This document shows positions 31,545-39,630 of a stretch of DNA of 64,000 nt, piece by piece. Origin of the DNA: Solimonas soli DSM 21787 (lineage in GTDB: Bacteria > Pseudomonadota > Gammaproteobacteria > Nevskiales > Nevskiaceae). The notes below the pieces were generated by a model that saw only the letters and a list, made by a program, of their open reading frames with translations, did not search any database and had not been told where the DNA came from. Positions within the stretch are counted from its first letter, which is position 1. Each line of letters opens with the position of its first letter. The translations under genes were made by a program, and so were the position numbers. The stretch is from positions 124,001-188,000 of the forward strand of contig NZ_AXDW01000010.1 of the NCBI RefSeq assembly GCF_000474945.1, given 5' to 3'.

Positions 31545-33712
31545 AGCGACATCCTCAGGCCCACGTAGACCGAACGGCCCGGTACCGGCACCGCGTCCTT
31601 GATGAACGAGGTCGAGCGGCGGATGTCGTCGTCGAGCAGATTGCTGCCGCGCAGATAGACCGAAGCGGCGTGATCGCCGTCGTCAGCGACGTAGAACTTG
31701 TAGCTGAAGTCGGCGTCGAGCAGGTTGTAGCCGGCGGTCCGCGTCTCCAGCGGCGCGGTGTCGTCCTGGCGGCCGGCGCGCGTGTAGTCGACGCTGCCGT
31801 CGAAGCGCTGCCAGCGGCCGTCGATGCCGAGGCCGACGCGTATCGGCGGAATGCGCGGCAGGTTGTCGCCGTTGTCGAGCTTGGCGCGCACGTAGTCGGC
31901 GAACAGGCGCGTGTTGAGCTTGACCGGGCCGTCCTGCAATACGGCGTAGTGCAGCTCGGTTTCGAAGCCGTACAGCTTGGCGTTGGCCTGACGGTAGTCG
32001 ACCAGCAGCACGTCGCCGTCCGGGTTGAAGGTGCCGTCCTCGTCGACGCGGTCGGCGACGCCGTCGGCGTCCGGCGTGCCGCTGCCGTCGGCGTTGAGGC
32101 CTGCATCGACTTCCGACAGATACAGGAAGTGGTGGATCTGGTTGTAGTAGACGCTGGCGTTGAAGGTCCAGCGCTGCTGGTGATGATCGAAGCCGAGCTC
32201 GATGTTGTTCGAGCTCTCCTTCTTCGCGTCGATGTTGCCGCGCTCGAAGGTCTCGGTCGCGCCGTGCGGGCCGAAGGCGTACAGCTCCTCCGGCACCGGC
32301 GAGCGCTCGGCATGCGTGGCGTAGAGCTTGAGGTGCGAATCGGCGCCGACGTTGAAGCTGGAGCCGAGCGAGGCGGAGAACGGCGTGTAGTCGCGCTCGG
32401 CGACCGCCGGGCGGCCGGCCTCGCCCTGCTGCGGCGTGTTGGTGTCGCGCTCGGCGCGCGCGCCGAATTCGAGCTTGCCGCGGCTGTACGGCCCCAGATC
32501 GAACGGTTTTTCCTCGATGAAGAACAGGCCGGCCTGGCGGCTGTAGACCGGCGGCACGTAGGCTTCCTCGCCGACCGCCGAGAAGTCGCGCCAGTTGAAC
32601 TGCGCGCCGAACACGCCGCGGAAGCCGAGCAGCGGCGCGTGCACGGCCTCGATGCGGCCCTGGTACTGCTGGTTGTGGAAGATCGTGCCCGGCTCGCCCT
32701 TGGCCTCGAACTCGGTGTGATCGTAGTTCGAGGTGCCGCCGCGGAATTTCAGCGAGTCGACGCCGTCGAACGGCTTGTTGAGGATGATCTGCGTGTCGAG
32801 GCGCGTCTGGTGCATGAGGATGAACGCGCTTTCCTCGATCGGCAGACCGTAGTTCGTCGTGAAACGGTTGGCGCCGAAGCCGAACACGTCGCCGTTGCCG
32901 TCGATGTAGGAGTACGAGGCGCCGCCCGACTGCGCGCGCAGCTGGCTGTTGTTCATGGTGTCGTGGAAGCCGCTGCCATCGACGTTCGACCAGCCGGGGA
33001 TGCTGTAGTCCTCGGCTTCGCGAAAGCCGTAGTCGGCATGCAGCATGTGCGGGCCGCTGCCGTAGTTCAGCTCGCCGCTGAACGAGCCCTCGTCGCCGTT
33101 CGTGCCGTAGTAGGTATCGACGGCGCCGTGCAGGCCGTCTTCCACCCGCGTCGGCAGGCGGCCGTTGTCGACGTTGACGACGCCGCCGGCGGCGCTGTTG
33201 CCGTAGAGCAGCGTCGCCGGGCCCTTCAGCACCTCGATCTGCCGCGCTTGTGCCGGCGCGATGGTGACGTTGTGGTCGGGCGAGAGATCGGAGACGTCCA
33301 TCGCCGACAGGCCGTTCTCCAGCATCTCGACGCGCGGACCGGCGAGGCCGCGGATCACCGGGCGGCCGGCGCCGGCGCCGAAGTCCGTGGTGGAAACGCC
33401 GGGCTGGCTCTGCAGGGTTTCGCCGAGCGTGCCGCGGCGTACGCGGTCGAGGTCTTCACCGCTGATCACGGCGGCCGGCTGCACGAGATCGTCGGCCGTG
33501 CGGCCGAGCGGATTGGCGGTGACGATCACTTCGGCGACCGGATCGCCGGCGCTGCCGGCAGCACCGGGCGCCGGGTCGGCGAGCGCGGCGGCGGGGAAGG
33601 CGATGGCGGCGAGCGCCAGCGGCTGGAGATGGAAAGCGGTGGCGCGGCTTGCGGCGCGCGGCAACGGCGAATCGCGACGCGCGCGGCGCCTGCGCAGGAA
33701 ATCGGTCAGCAT
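31541..33712 (-). CDS. TonB-dependent outer membrane receptor, ZnuD-like
   Basis: 723 residues from the ATG at 33712, chosen because GAGGG lies seven bases before it; the frame is open upstream. A long signal peptide (LALAAIAFPAAALA) is followed by a plug domain (AEVIVTANPLGRTADDL, GVSTTDFGAGAGRPVIRGL, VLKGPATLLYGNSAAGGVVN) and a 22-strand barrel region. Plug and loop features (VDNGRLP, the EDYSIPGW segment, His-rich IHH) resemble ZnuD-type zinc receptors. It ends in YVGLRMSL, without the usual terminal aromatic. Upstream lies a DUF2946-like gene, a recurring partner of such receptors. Zinc as substrate is inferred. Confidence 0.88.
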   Translation of the reverse strand: MLTDFLRRRRARRDSPLPRAASRATAFHLQPLALAAIAFPAAALADPAPGAAGSAGDPVAEVIVTANPLGRTADDLVQPAAVISGEDLDRVRRGTLGETLQSQPGVSTTDFGAGAGRPVIRGLAGPRVEMLENGLSAMDVSDLSPDHNVTIAPAQARQIEVLKGPATLLYGNSAAGGVVNVDNGRLPTRVEDGLHGAVDTYYGTNGDEGSFSGELNYGSGPHMLHADYGFREAEDYSIPGWSNVDGSGFHDTMNNSQLRAQSGGASYSYIDGNGDVFGFGANRFTTNYGLPIEESAFILMHQTRLDTQIILNKPFDGVDSLKFRGGTSNYDHTEFEAKGEPGTIFHNQQYQGRIEAVHAPLLGFRGVFGAQFNWRDFSAVGEEAYVPPVYSRQAGLFFIEEKPFDLGPYSRGKLEFGARAERDTNTPQQGEAGRPAVAERDYTPFSASLGSSFNVGADSHLKLYATHAERSPVPEELYAFGPHGATETFERGNIDAKKESSNNIELGFDHHQQRWTFNASVYYNQIHHFLYLSEVDAGLNADGSGTPDADGVADRVDEDGTFNPDGDVLLVDYRQANAKLYGFETELHYAVLQDGPVKLNTRLFADYVRAKLDNGDNLPRIPPIRVGLGIDGRWQRFDGSVDYTRAGRQDDTAPLETRTAGYNLLDADFSYKFYVADDGDHAASVYLRGSNLLDDDIRRSTSFIKDAVPVPGRSVYVGLRMSL

Positions 33713-33763
33713 GAAAAACCCTCGAAAACGGCAGGAAGCGGCGCGCGAGGCGCACCGACGCAA

Positions 33764-34057
33764 TCAGGCAGCGGGGACGGCCTGTGCCGGAGGACCGCGG
33801 ATGTCGTAGGCGCGCCGCGCGGCGGCGCGTGCCGGCTGCACGGCGACGACGGCCGGAGCCTCGATGCGGGCGGCGGGAACCGGCGGCTGGACGATCGGCG
33901 TCAGCGCGGCGCCATCCAGGCCCTGCGCGTGCGCGCAGATCTTGCAGAGGGCGTCGCCCTGCACGGCCGGATGCTCGAAGGCATGCGCGAGCACCAGCCA
34001 CTGACCCAGCGCGAGGGCCAGGGCGAGCAGCAGATGACGAGCGGCGAAACGGCGCAT
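33764..34057 (-). CDS. DUF2946-like small exported protein
   Basis: 97 residues from the ATG at 34057 (the frame continues 36 bases upstream without a good ribosome site). A hydrophobic N-terminus (HLLLALALALGQWLVLAHA) looks like a signal or anchor. It is followed by the C-x-x-C motif in LCKICAHAQGLDG, as in DUF2946-type proteins that sit next to metal-linked TonB receptors. The C-terminal part is Ala/Pro-rich. It lies 51 bases before the receptor gene. A TAGAAT element ends eight bases before the ATG. A periplasmic metal-handling role is plausible but unproven. Confidence 0.72.
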   Translation of the reverse strand: MRRFAARHLLLALALALGQWLVLAHAFEHPAVQGDALCKICAHAQGLDGAALTPIVQPPVPAARIEAPAVVAVQPARAAARRAYDIRGPPAQAVPAA

Positions 34058-34065
34058 GAAGGCCG

Positions 34066-34071
34066 ATTCTA
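34066..34071 (-). promoter_or_regulatory. putative -10 element (TAGAAT) for the receptor operon
   Basis: TAGAAT on the minus strand ends eight bases before the DUF2946-like start. If used, the transcript would be nearly leaderless. No recognisable Zur operator was seen next to it. Confidence 0.4.
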
Positions 34072-34099
34072 GCGCAGCGCGACCGACCGACAACGGGGG

Positions 34100-35338
34100 T
34101 CAATCCCCGGTGGGCGCTGCCGGCGGCTCGGTGGCGGCCGTCGTGCCCGGCGCCGGCAGGGTCGTGTGCTTCGGCGCGTGCGCCGGCAGCCAGCCGGCGA
34201 AGGCGGGCAGGCGGCGCGTGGCGTGATAGGCGACGTAGCTCAGCAGCTGGCGCAGCAGCGTGCGGCGCCGCGCATCTTCCGGGAGGATGCGCCTGCAATG
34301 GTGCTGCATCAGGCGCTCGAGGCTGGCGCGCAGCGCGTCGGCGAGCGGGCGGCTGCGCACCACGAGGTTGGCCTCGAGGTTGAGGAACAGGCTCAGCGGA
34401 TCGAGATTGCTCGAGCCGACGGTCGCCCAGTCGCCGTCGATCACCGCGACCTTGGCGTGCATCGGTCGCTCGCAGTATTCGTAGATGTGCACGCCGCCGC
34501 GCAGCAGGTAGTCGTGCAAGGTGTTGGCGGCCCACTGCACCCAGCGCATGTCCGGGTTGCCCTGCAGGATCAGGCGCACCCTGACGCCGCGCCGCGCCGC
34601 GCGGCGCAGGTCGCGCAGCAGGCGGTAGCCGGGAAAGAAATAGGCGTTGGCGATGATGATTTCGTGCCGTGCCGCACGCACGCCGACACGATAGATGCGC
34701 TCGATGTCGGCGCGATGCCTGGCGTTGTCGCGCACCACCAGCGCGGCGAGCGCGTCGCCGGCCTGGCGCGGCGGCTCGCTGGCGGCGCCGGCCTGCCGGC
34801 GGCGCCGCCAGCGCCATTGCCGGCGCACCGGCGGCGTGGTCGTCTCCAGCATCAGGCGACGGATCTCGTCGACCACCGGCCCTTCGATCTGCAGCGCGTA
34901 ATCCTGCTTCGACTGCGCGCCGTAGTCGCGCACGTGGTCGTGCGAGAGATTGATGCCGCCGCAGAAGGCGATGCGCCGGTCGATCACCGCCAGCTTGCGA
35001 TGCAGGCGGCGGAACATGCGCGTGCGCCGGCCGAGCACCGTCTTGACCGGATCGTAGACATGGATGCGCACGCCGGCCGCGATCAGCGGCGCAGTGTAGG
35101 CCTCCGGCAGCCAGGCCGAGCCGTAGCCGTCGATGGTGATCTGCACCTGGGCGCCGCGCTGCGCGGCGGCGAGCACGGCGGCGTGGAACTGCCGGCCGAC
35201 CGGATCGTCGAAGAGGATGAAGGTTTCCAGCAGCACCTCGTGCTGTGCGGCGGCGATCGCCTCGAACAGGCGCGGATAGTATTCCTCGCCGTTCTCGAGC
35301 AGCTCGACGCGATGTCCCTCGTGCCACTGGCCGATCAT
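34100..35338 (-). CDS. clsB: cardiolipin synthase, ClsB-like
   Basis: 412 residues, the length of ClsB (413 in E. coli). Two HKD phospholipase D motifs are complete: H113-K-x-x-x-x-D120 in LHRKLAVIDR and H294-K296-D301 in MHAKVAVIDG, each followed by GGINLS or GSSNLD. It has no N-terminal membrane helices, as in ClsB. It joins phosphatidyl groups to make cardiolipin at the inner membrane. Its ATG overlaps the stop of the upstream nuclease-family gene by four bases (ATGA), reproducing the ybhP-clsB arrangement of E. coli. The last 25 residues are a Pro/Thr/Ala tail. Confidence 0.93.
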   Translation of the reverse strand: MIGQWHEGHRVELLENGEEYYPRLFEAIAAAQHEVLLETFILFDDPVGRQFHAAVLAAAQRGAQVQITIDGYGSAWLPEAYTAPLIAAGVRIHVYDPVKTVLGRRTRMFRRLHRKLAVIDRRIAFCGGINLSHDHVRDYGAQSKQDYALQIEGPVVDEIRRLMLETTTPPVRRQWRWRRRRQAGAASEPPRQAGDALAALVVRDNARHRADIERIYRVGVRAARHEIIIANAYFFPGYRLLRDLRRAARRGVRVRLILQGNPDMRWVQWAANTLHDYLLRGGVHIYEYCERPMHAKVAVIDGDWATVGSSNLDPLSLFLNLEANLVVRSRPLADALRASLERLMQHHCRRILPEDARRRTLLRQLLSYVAYHATRRLPAFAGWLPAHAPKHTTLPAPGTTAATEPPAAPTGD

Positions 35339-36114
35339 CGGCGCGTCTCCGGCAGGTGCAGCTCGACGGCGAGCGCGGCGTGATCCGACAGCCGCGACCA
35401 GGGCGGCGCGGCGAGCACCTGCGGCCGGGTCACCGTCGCGTTGCGGAAGTAGATGCGATCCAGCTTCAGCAGCGGCCAGCGCGCCGGGAACGAGCGCGCC
35501 AGGCGGCCGCGCGTCTCGACGAAGGCCTCGCGCAGGCCGCAGCTCTGCAGGCGGCGGTTGGCGCGCAGCCACCAGTCGTTGAAGTCGCCGGCGACGAACA
35601 GCGGCGCGTCGTCCGGCACCTCGCGCGAGATCAGCCGGCACAGCTGCTGCAGCTGCTCGCGGCGATGCCGTTCGCGCAAGCCGAGGTGCACGCAGATGGC
35701 ATGCACGTCGAGAATCTGGTTCGGCACGCGCAGCACGCAGTGCAGCAGGCCGCGCTGTTCGTGGCGGCCCACCGACACGTCGTGATTCTCGAAGCGCACG
35801 ATCGGGAATTTCGACAGCACGGCGTTGCCGTGGTGGCCCTCGGTGTAGACCGCATTGCGGCCGTAGGCGAAATCGCGCCAGATGGAATCGGCGAGGAACT
35901 CGTACTGCGGCATCGCCGGCCAGGTGGCGTGGCGCACGGCATGCGCGCTGTGCTCGCCGAGCACCTCCTGCAGGAACACGATGTCGGCGGCGACGCCGCG
36001 CACCGCTTCGCGCAGCTCGTGCAGCACGAAGCGGCGGTTGAAGGAATTGAAGCCCTTGTGCGTGTTCAGCGTCAGCAGCTTGATGACGGGAGCGGCGTCC
36101 CTGGCCTTGTCCAT
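35335..36114 (-). CDS. ybhP: endonuclease/exonuclease/phosphatase family protein, YbhP-like
   Basis: 259 residues from the ATG at 36114. Motifs of the EEP superfamily: LLTLNTHKGFN, VFLQEV (metal Glu), ICVHLGLRERHR, FVAGDFNDW and RLSDHAALAVEL (catalytic Asp-His). It lies directly upstream of clsB with a 4-base overlap; the E. coli counterpart YbhP has the same neighbour. The substrate of YbhP is not established; a phospholipid-related phosphodiesterase is a reasonable guess from context. Confidence 0.9.
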   Translation of the reverse strand: MDKARDAAPVIKLLTLNTHKGFNSFNRRFVLHELREAVRGVAADIVFLQEVLGEHSAHAVRHATWPAMPQYEFLADSIWRDFAYGRNAVYTEGHHGNAVLSKFPIVRFENHDVSVGRHEQRGLLHCVLRVPNQILDVHAICVHLGLRERHRREQLQQLCRLISREVPDDAPLFVAGDFNDWWLRANRRLQSCGLREAFVETRGRLARSFPARWPLLKLDRIYFRNATVTRPQVLAAPPWSRLSDHAALAVELHLPETRR

Positions 36115-36185
36115 CGTCCCTGATCCGGTGAGGCAAGGACCATAGGCTTGCCGAGCGCGCTGAACCGATGCTGACGCGGCCCGTT

Positions 36186-36695
36186 TCAGGGCCGCGAATA
36201 GCCCGCCGGCCGTCGCGCGTCGAGCCAGGCGATGGCGTCCTCGGCATCGCGCTCGAACCAGGCGCGCGCCGAGCCGAGCACGAAGTGATAACCCCAGGCA
36301 TCCATGTCGGCGAAGCAGCGCGCCTGCGAGTAGCCGGGCAGGCGCGCGGCGAGCAGGCATTCGAGATAGCAGACGGCATGCTCCTCGACGTCGTCGCCGC
36401 CGGCATTGGTGTGCAGCGTGGCGCGGCGCGCCTCGTCGGCGCACAGCCAGTGGCTCGCCTCGTGCAAGGCCGAGTGCACCGGCGTGTCGCCGCGCAGATA
36501 GAGCGTGTCGCCGATCAGGCCGGCCTCGCACTCGCCCCAGTAGCTGCCGGGAATCGTCTCGCCGTCGGCGACCGGCGCGATGCGCAGGCCCAGCGGTTCG
36601 AGCAGGGCGCGCAGGCCGGCATCGCCGAGCGTCGCGCAGCGCACGACGTCGGGCGCGGCGGACGAAGGCGGGACGGGCAGGGGCTGGGCGGACAC
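36186..36695 (-). CDS. small HExxH protein, putative zincin-like, unknown function
   Basis: 169 residues, no signal peptide. It contains H78-E-A-S-H82 in SALHEASHWLC followed 20 residues later by a VEEHAVCYLE segment that could give the third ligand, an arrangement of zinc peptidases. The rest (GSYWGECEAGLIGDTLYLRG before; DMDAWGYHFVLGSARAWF after) belongs to a conserved-looking gammaproteobacterial hypothetical family that I cannot name. The motif suggests metal binding; proteolytic activity is not shown. It precedes ybhP by 71 bases on the same strand. Confidence 0.7.
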   Translation of the reverse strand: MSAQPLPVPPSSAAPDVVRCATLGDAGLRALLEPLGLRIAPVADGETIPGSYWGECEAGLIGDTLYLRGDTPVHSALHEASHWLCADEARRATLHTNAGGDDVEEHAVCYLECLLAARLPGYSQARCFADMDAWGYHFVLGSARAWFERDAEDAIAWLDARRPAGYSRP

Positions 36696-36737
36696 GGCAT
36701 GGCGTCGGAGTCGGGAGCGCGCATTATGCCGGCGCGA

Positions 36738-37134
36738 TCAGCCGAGCAGCGACGCGAACAGTCCCCGGGGCCGATGCGCGCGCGCGACCGTGACGATGAA
36801 CGCCGCCGTCGCGAGCGCCGCGACACAGGCCAGCGCGCGCACGCGCCACGTGCATCCGACTTCAGCGCGACGCTGCCGAGCACGATGTACAGCAGCACCG
36901 CCAGCACCTTCACCGTCGGCCAGGCCTGCACCAAGGGATGCAGGCGCAGCAGGACGACCAGGGTGAGCGCGCTGGCGAGCAGCGCGGTGTCGACGATCGG
37001 CGGCGCGATGCGCAGCGCGCGGCGAAGCCGCCACGACACCTCGCCGGGCATCAGCAGGCCGCGCAGCGCGAACAGCGTCGGCTGACGACCCCCGGCGCCG
37101 AGGTGCACGAGGCGGATGTCGCGTAGAACGACAT
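36738..37134 (-). pseudogene. SirB2-like membrane protein gene with two frameshifts
   Basis: Three minus-strand frames join into one SirB2-like protein. The ATG at 37134 gives MSFYA; the next frame gives DIRLVHLGAGG, LFALRGLLMP, RIAPPIVDTALLASAL and VKVLAVLLYIVLGSVALK; the third gives RVRALACVAALATAAFIVTV and a stop at 36738. One base is missing near 37118 and one near 36850; restoring both would give 399 bases, 132 codons, the usual SirB2 size (about 130 residues, four membrane helices). Either the gene is decayed or the assembly lost two bases in GC-rich DNA. SirB2 function is not well defined. Confidence 0.75.
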
Positions 37135-37476
37135 CAGTCCGCGCGCCGGCGGTTCACGAGCGCCGGCGAGTCCGCAGGGGCGCCGGCCGGTGGCGTCGGC
37201 GGCGGTCCGCATGGCGGGCGCATCACTATCGTCATCTCCTCGCATCGGGCGTCGTGCCGACGGTCGCTGTCTGTGCCGGCGCCGATGCCGAGCTTGCAGT
37301 CGACCGCCGATTCCCGGCACGAGGCAGGGCTGGAGAGGGTTGCACGGGCGACGCTGATCGTCCGAGGGCCCCGTCATGCGCGAGCGCGAGGATTTCCGGC
37401 CCGGGTTCGCCGGGCGGCTGATGCGCCGCGCCGGCGCCGCGGCCGTCGGCGCCGGCGTTTTCCGTAGAATCGGCGC
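37135..37476. other. 342-base gap between SirB2 remnant and ROK kinase
   Basis: No gene is recognised on either strand: open frames here lack ribosome sites and family-like sequence. The right end holds a TAGAAT element close to the kinase start. Composition is as GC-rich as the neighbourhood. Confidence 0.5.
37465..37470 (+). promoter_or_regulatory. putative -10 element for the ROK kinase
   Basis: TAGAAT ends six bases before the ATG at 37477. Transcription starting about seven bases after it would place the first base at or within the start codon, so the mRNA would be leaderless; no Shine-Dalgarno is seen, in keeping with this. Confidence 0.45.
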
Positions 37477-38400
37477 ATGAGAATCGGCATCGACCTCGGC
37501 GGCACCAAGATCGCGGGCGTGGTCATGGGCGCCCACGCGCAGATCGTCGCGCAGCAGCGCGTCGCCACGCCGGCCGGCGACTATGCGGCGACGGTCGACG
37601 TCATTGCACATCTGGCGCTGCGCCTCGAAGCCGCGGCCGGTGCGTCGAATCTGCCGATCGGCGTCGGCACGCCGGGCGCGATCTCGACGCTCACCGGCCG
37701 CATGAAGAACTGCAATTCGACCTGCCTCAACGGCCAGCCTTTGCTGGCCGATCTCGAGACGCGGCTCGGGCCGCGCGTGCGCATCGCCAACGACGCCGAC
37801 TGCATGGCGCTGTCGGAAGCGCACGGCGGCGCGGCGGACGGCGCCGAGACAGTGTTCGGCGTCATTCTCGGCACCGGCGTCGGCGGCGGCATCGTCGTGC
37901 GCGGCCAGCTGCTGCGCGGCGCGAACGCCATCGCCGGCGAGTGGGGACACAATCCCTTGCCCTGGCCGCAGCCCGGCGAGCTGCCGGGTCCGGCCTGCTA
38001 TTGCGGGCGCAGCGGCTGCATCGAGACCTGGCTGTCGGGCACCGGCCTCGCCGCCGAGCACAGGCGCCTGCACGGCGGCAGCTGGCGCGGCGAGCAGATC
38101 GTGTTCGCCGCCGAGGACGGCGACGCGGCGGCGGAGGCCACGCTGCAGCGCTACGAGCAGCGTCTGGCGCGTGCCCTGGCCTCGATCATCAACGTGCTCG
38201 ATCCGCAGGTGATCGTGCTCGGCGGCGGCCTGTCGCGCCTGCGGCGCCTGTACCGCAACGTGCCCGAGCAGTGGAAGCCCTGGGTGTTCTCCGACGAAGT
38301 GCGCACGCGGCTCGTCGCCGCCCAATACGGCGATGCGACCGGCGTGCGCGGCGCCGCCTGGCTGTGGCCGGAAGCCGGGGAAGCCGCCGGTGCCGCCTGA
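37477..38400 (+). CDS. ROK-family sugar kinase, fructokinase/Mak-like
   Basis: 307 residues. ROK hallmarks: phosphate-binding IGIDLGGTKIAGVV, NDADCMALSEAHGG, GTGVGGGIVV, and the zinc site EWGHNPLPWP with CYCGRSGCIETWLSG (one His, three Cys). The sequence is closest in layout to Mak/fructokinase and N-acetylmannosamine or glucose kinases of about 300 residues; the GHNPLPWP variant favours Mak. It phosphorylates a hexose with ATP in the cytoplasm. No DNA-binding domain is present, so it is a kinase, not a repressor. It converges on the DUF4870 gene with no intervening base. Confidence 0.88.
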   Translation: MRIGIDLGGTKIAGVVMGAHAQIVAQQRVATPAGDYAATVDVIAHLALRLEAAAGASNLPIGVGTPGAISTLTGRMKNCNSTCLNGQPLLADLETRLGPRVRIANDADCMALSEAHGGAADGAETVFGVILGTGVGGGIVVRGQLLRGANAIAGEWGHNPLPWPQPGELPGPACYCGRSGCIETWLSGTGLAAEHRRLHGGSWRGEQIVFAAEDGDAAAEATLQRYEQRLARALASIINVLDPQVIVLGGGLSRLRRLYRNVPEQWKPWVFSDEVRTRLVAAQYGDATGVRGAAWLWPEAGEAAGAA

Positions 38401-38757
38401 TCAGGCCGGCATGGCGCGGCGCTCGGCGTAGGCGATGAAGCCCTTCACGAGCCGGTAGATCCACCACACGTAGAGGCCGAGCAGCAGCGGGATGCCGATC
38501 AGGACCCAGCACAGCGCGCCGAAGACGAGGCCCCACAGCAGCGTCCACCAGAAGGTGCGGATCAGGTAGCGGTGATGGCTGCGGATGTAGGCGTTGCGCG
38601 TCTCCGAAACCTTGATGTAGCTGATGACGAGACTGATGATCGTCGCCAGGAAACAGGTGAACGGCGAGATCGCCTGCAGCACGTAGGCGACGATCAGCGT
38701 CGTGCGCTCGCGCTCGCTGGCGTCGGGACCATCATCGATCAGGGTCGCGGTGTCCAT
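38401..38757 (-). CDS. DUF4870-like small membrane protein
   Basis: 118 residues with three hydrophobic segments (IVAYVLQAISPFTCFLATII, LIRTFWWTLLWGLVFGALCW, IGIPLLLGLYVWWIYRLVKG) and the conserved 'SHHRYLIRTFW' and 'YRLVKGFIAY' stretches typical of the DUF4870 family. Inner membrane protein of unknown role. Its stop abuts the ROK kinase stop. Confidence 0.82.
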   Translation of the reverse strand: MDTATLIDDGPDASERERTTLIVAYVLQAISPFTCFLATIISLVISYIKVSETRNAYIRSHHRYLIRTFWWTLLWGLVFGALCWVLIGIPLLLGLYVWWIYRLVKGFIAYAERRAMPA

Positions 38758-38840
38758 CGCAGCATTCCGTCATTGCGGCCGTTCGGCGGCGGCCTTCGAT
38801 GCTTGGACGCAAGCATGCCTGCGAAGGTTTGCGGCGCGCA

Positions 38841-38870
38841 AAGAAAAAGGCGGCCGCGAGGGCCGCCTTT
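38841..38870 (-). terminator. intrinsic terminator of ppa
   Basis: AAAGGCGGCC (38846-38855) pairs with GGCCGCCTTT (38861-38870) around GCGAG. Read on the minus strand, the stem is followed by a T-rich run (TTTTTCTTT). It lies about 20 bases after the ppa stop. Confidence 0.85.
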
Positions 38871-38891
38871 CGCACGACGAACCGCCTTCGC

Positions 38892-39419
38892 CTACTTGTA
38901 CGCCTTGATGCCGTTGGCGATTTCCTGCTTCGCCGCCGCGGCATCGCGCCAGCCGGCGAGCTTGACCCACTTGCCCTTCTCGAGCGCCTTGTAGCTGCCG
39001 TAGAAGTGCTCGATCTCGTTCTTCACGCGCGCCGGCACGTCGGCGAGATCACGCAGGTTGTCGTAGGCATTGTTCGACACCTTGTCGACCGGCACGGCGA
39101 GCAGCTTGGCGTCGGTGCCTTTCTCGTCCTCGGTGTCGAGCACGGCGACGGCGCGGCACTTGATGACCGAGCCGGCGACGACGGGGTGCGGGGTGATGAC
39201 GAGCACGTCGACCGGATCGCCGTCGCCCGACAGCGTCTTCGGCACGTAGCCGTAGTTGGCGGGATAGCTCATCGCCACGTTCATGAAGCGATCGACCATC
39301 AGCAGGCCGGTTTCCTTGTCGACTTCGTACTTGACCGGCGGACCGTAGGCCGGAATCTCGATGACGACATAAAACTCTTCCGGAGCCTTGCTGCCCGGAC
39401 CCAGTGTTTCAAAACCCAT
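38892..39419 (-). CDS. ppa: inorganic pyrophosphatase (family I)
   Basis: 175 residues, exactly the E. coli length class (176). Active-site sequences: YVVIEIPAYGPPVKYEVDK, YPANYGYVPKTLSGDGDPVDVLV (the D-G-D-P-V-D metal site) and ARVKNEIEHFYGSYKALEKGKWVK. The ATG at 39419 was chosen because AGGA lies eight bases upstream and the family starts here; the frame is open further. It hydrolyses pyrophosphate in the cytoplasm, driving biosynthetic reactions. It is divergent from adk across 211 bases that carry promoters for both. Confidence 0.97.
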   Translation of the reverse strand: MGFETLGPGSKAPEEFYVVIEIPAYGPPVKYEVDKETGLLMVDRFMNVAMSYPANYGYVPKTLSGDGDPVDVLVITPHPVVAGSVIKCRAVAVLDTEDEKGTDAKLLAVPVDKVSNNAYDNLRDLADVPARVKNEIEHFYGSYKALEKGKWVKLAGWRDAAAAKQEIANGIKAYK

Positions 39420-39501
39420 GGTCGCATTCCTGGTCTGCTGAATGTGGGGAGGATGGAGCCGAGCGCGGCGCCGAAGCGGCGTCTGCAGAGTCGGACGCCG
39501 G

Positions 39502-39507
39502 ATTCTA
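39502..39507 (-). promoter_or_regulatory. putative -10 element (TAGAAT) for ppa
   Basis: TAGAAT on the minus strand lies 82 bases before the ppa ATG and directly beside an inverted repeat. A TTGCAA upstream is 20 bases away, too far for an ideal -35. Confidence 0.45.
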
Positions 39508-39531
39508 GCAAATGGAAATTTCGACATTTGC
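39508..39531. promoter_or_regulatory. inverted repeat, possible operator between ppa and adk
   Basis: GCAAATG (39508-39514) and CATTTGC (39525-39531) form a seven-base inverted repeat with a 10-base spacer, in an A/T-rich island of a GC-rich window. It abuts the ppa -10 element and lies just before the adk -35, so one bound dimer could affect both promoters. The regulator is unknown. Confidence 0.5.
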
Positions 39532-39536
39532 AAGGT

Positions 39537-39565
39537 TTGACGGGTCGGGACCCAGCGGTTACTTT
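39537..39565 (+). promoter_or_regulatory. putative adk promoter
   Basis: TTGACG (39537-39542) and TACTTT (39560-39565) are 17 bases apart. The -35 is a good match, the -10 a weak one. The adk start lies 65 bases downstream. Confidence 0.45.
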
Positions 39566-39630
39566 TGCTGGCCGCGCGGCGCCCGGAGGCGGCAGCTGCG
39601 CGTCTCAAGCATTCACAGGTCACTCCAAAG

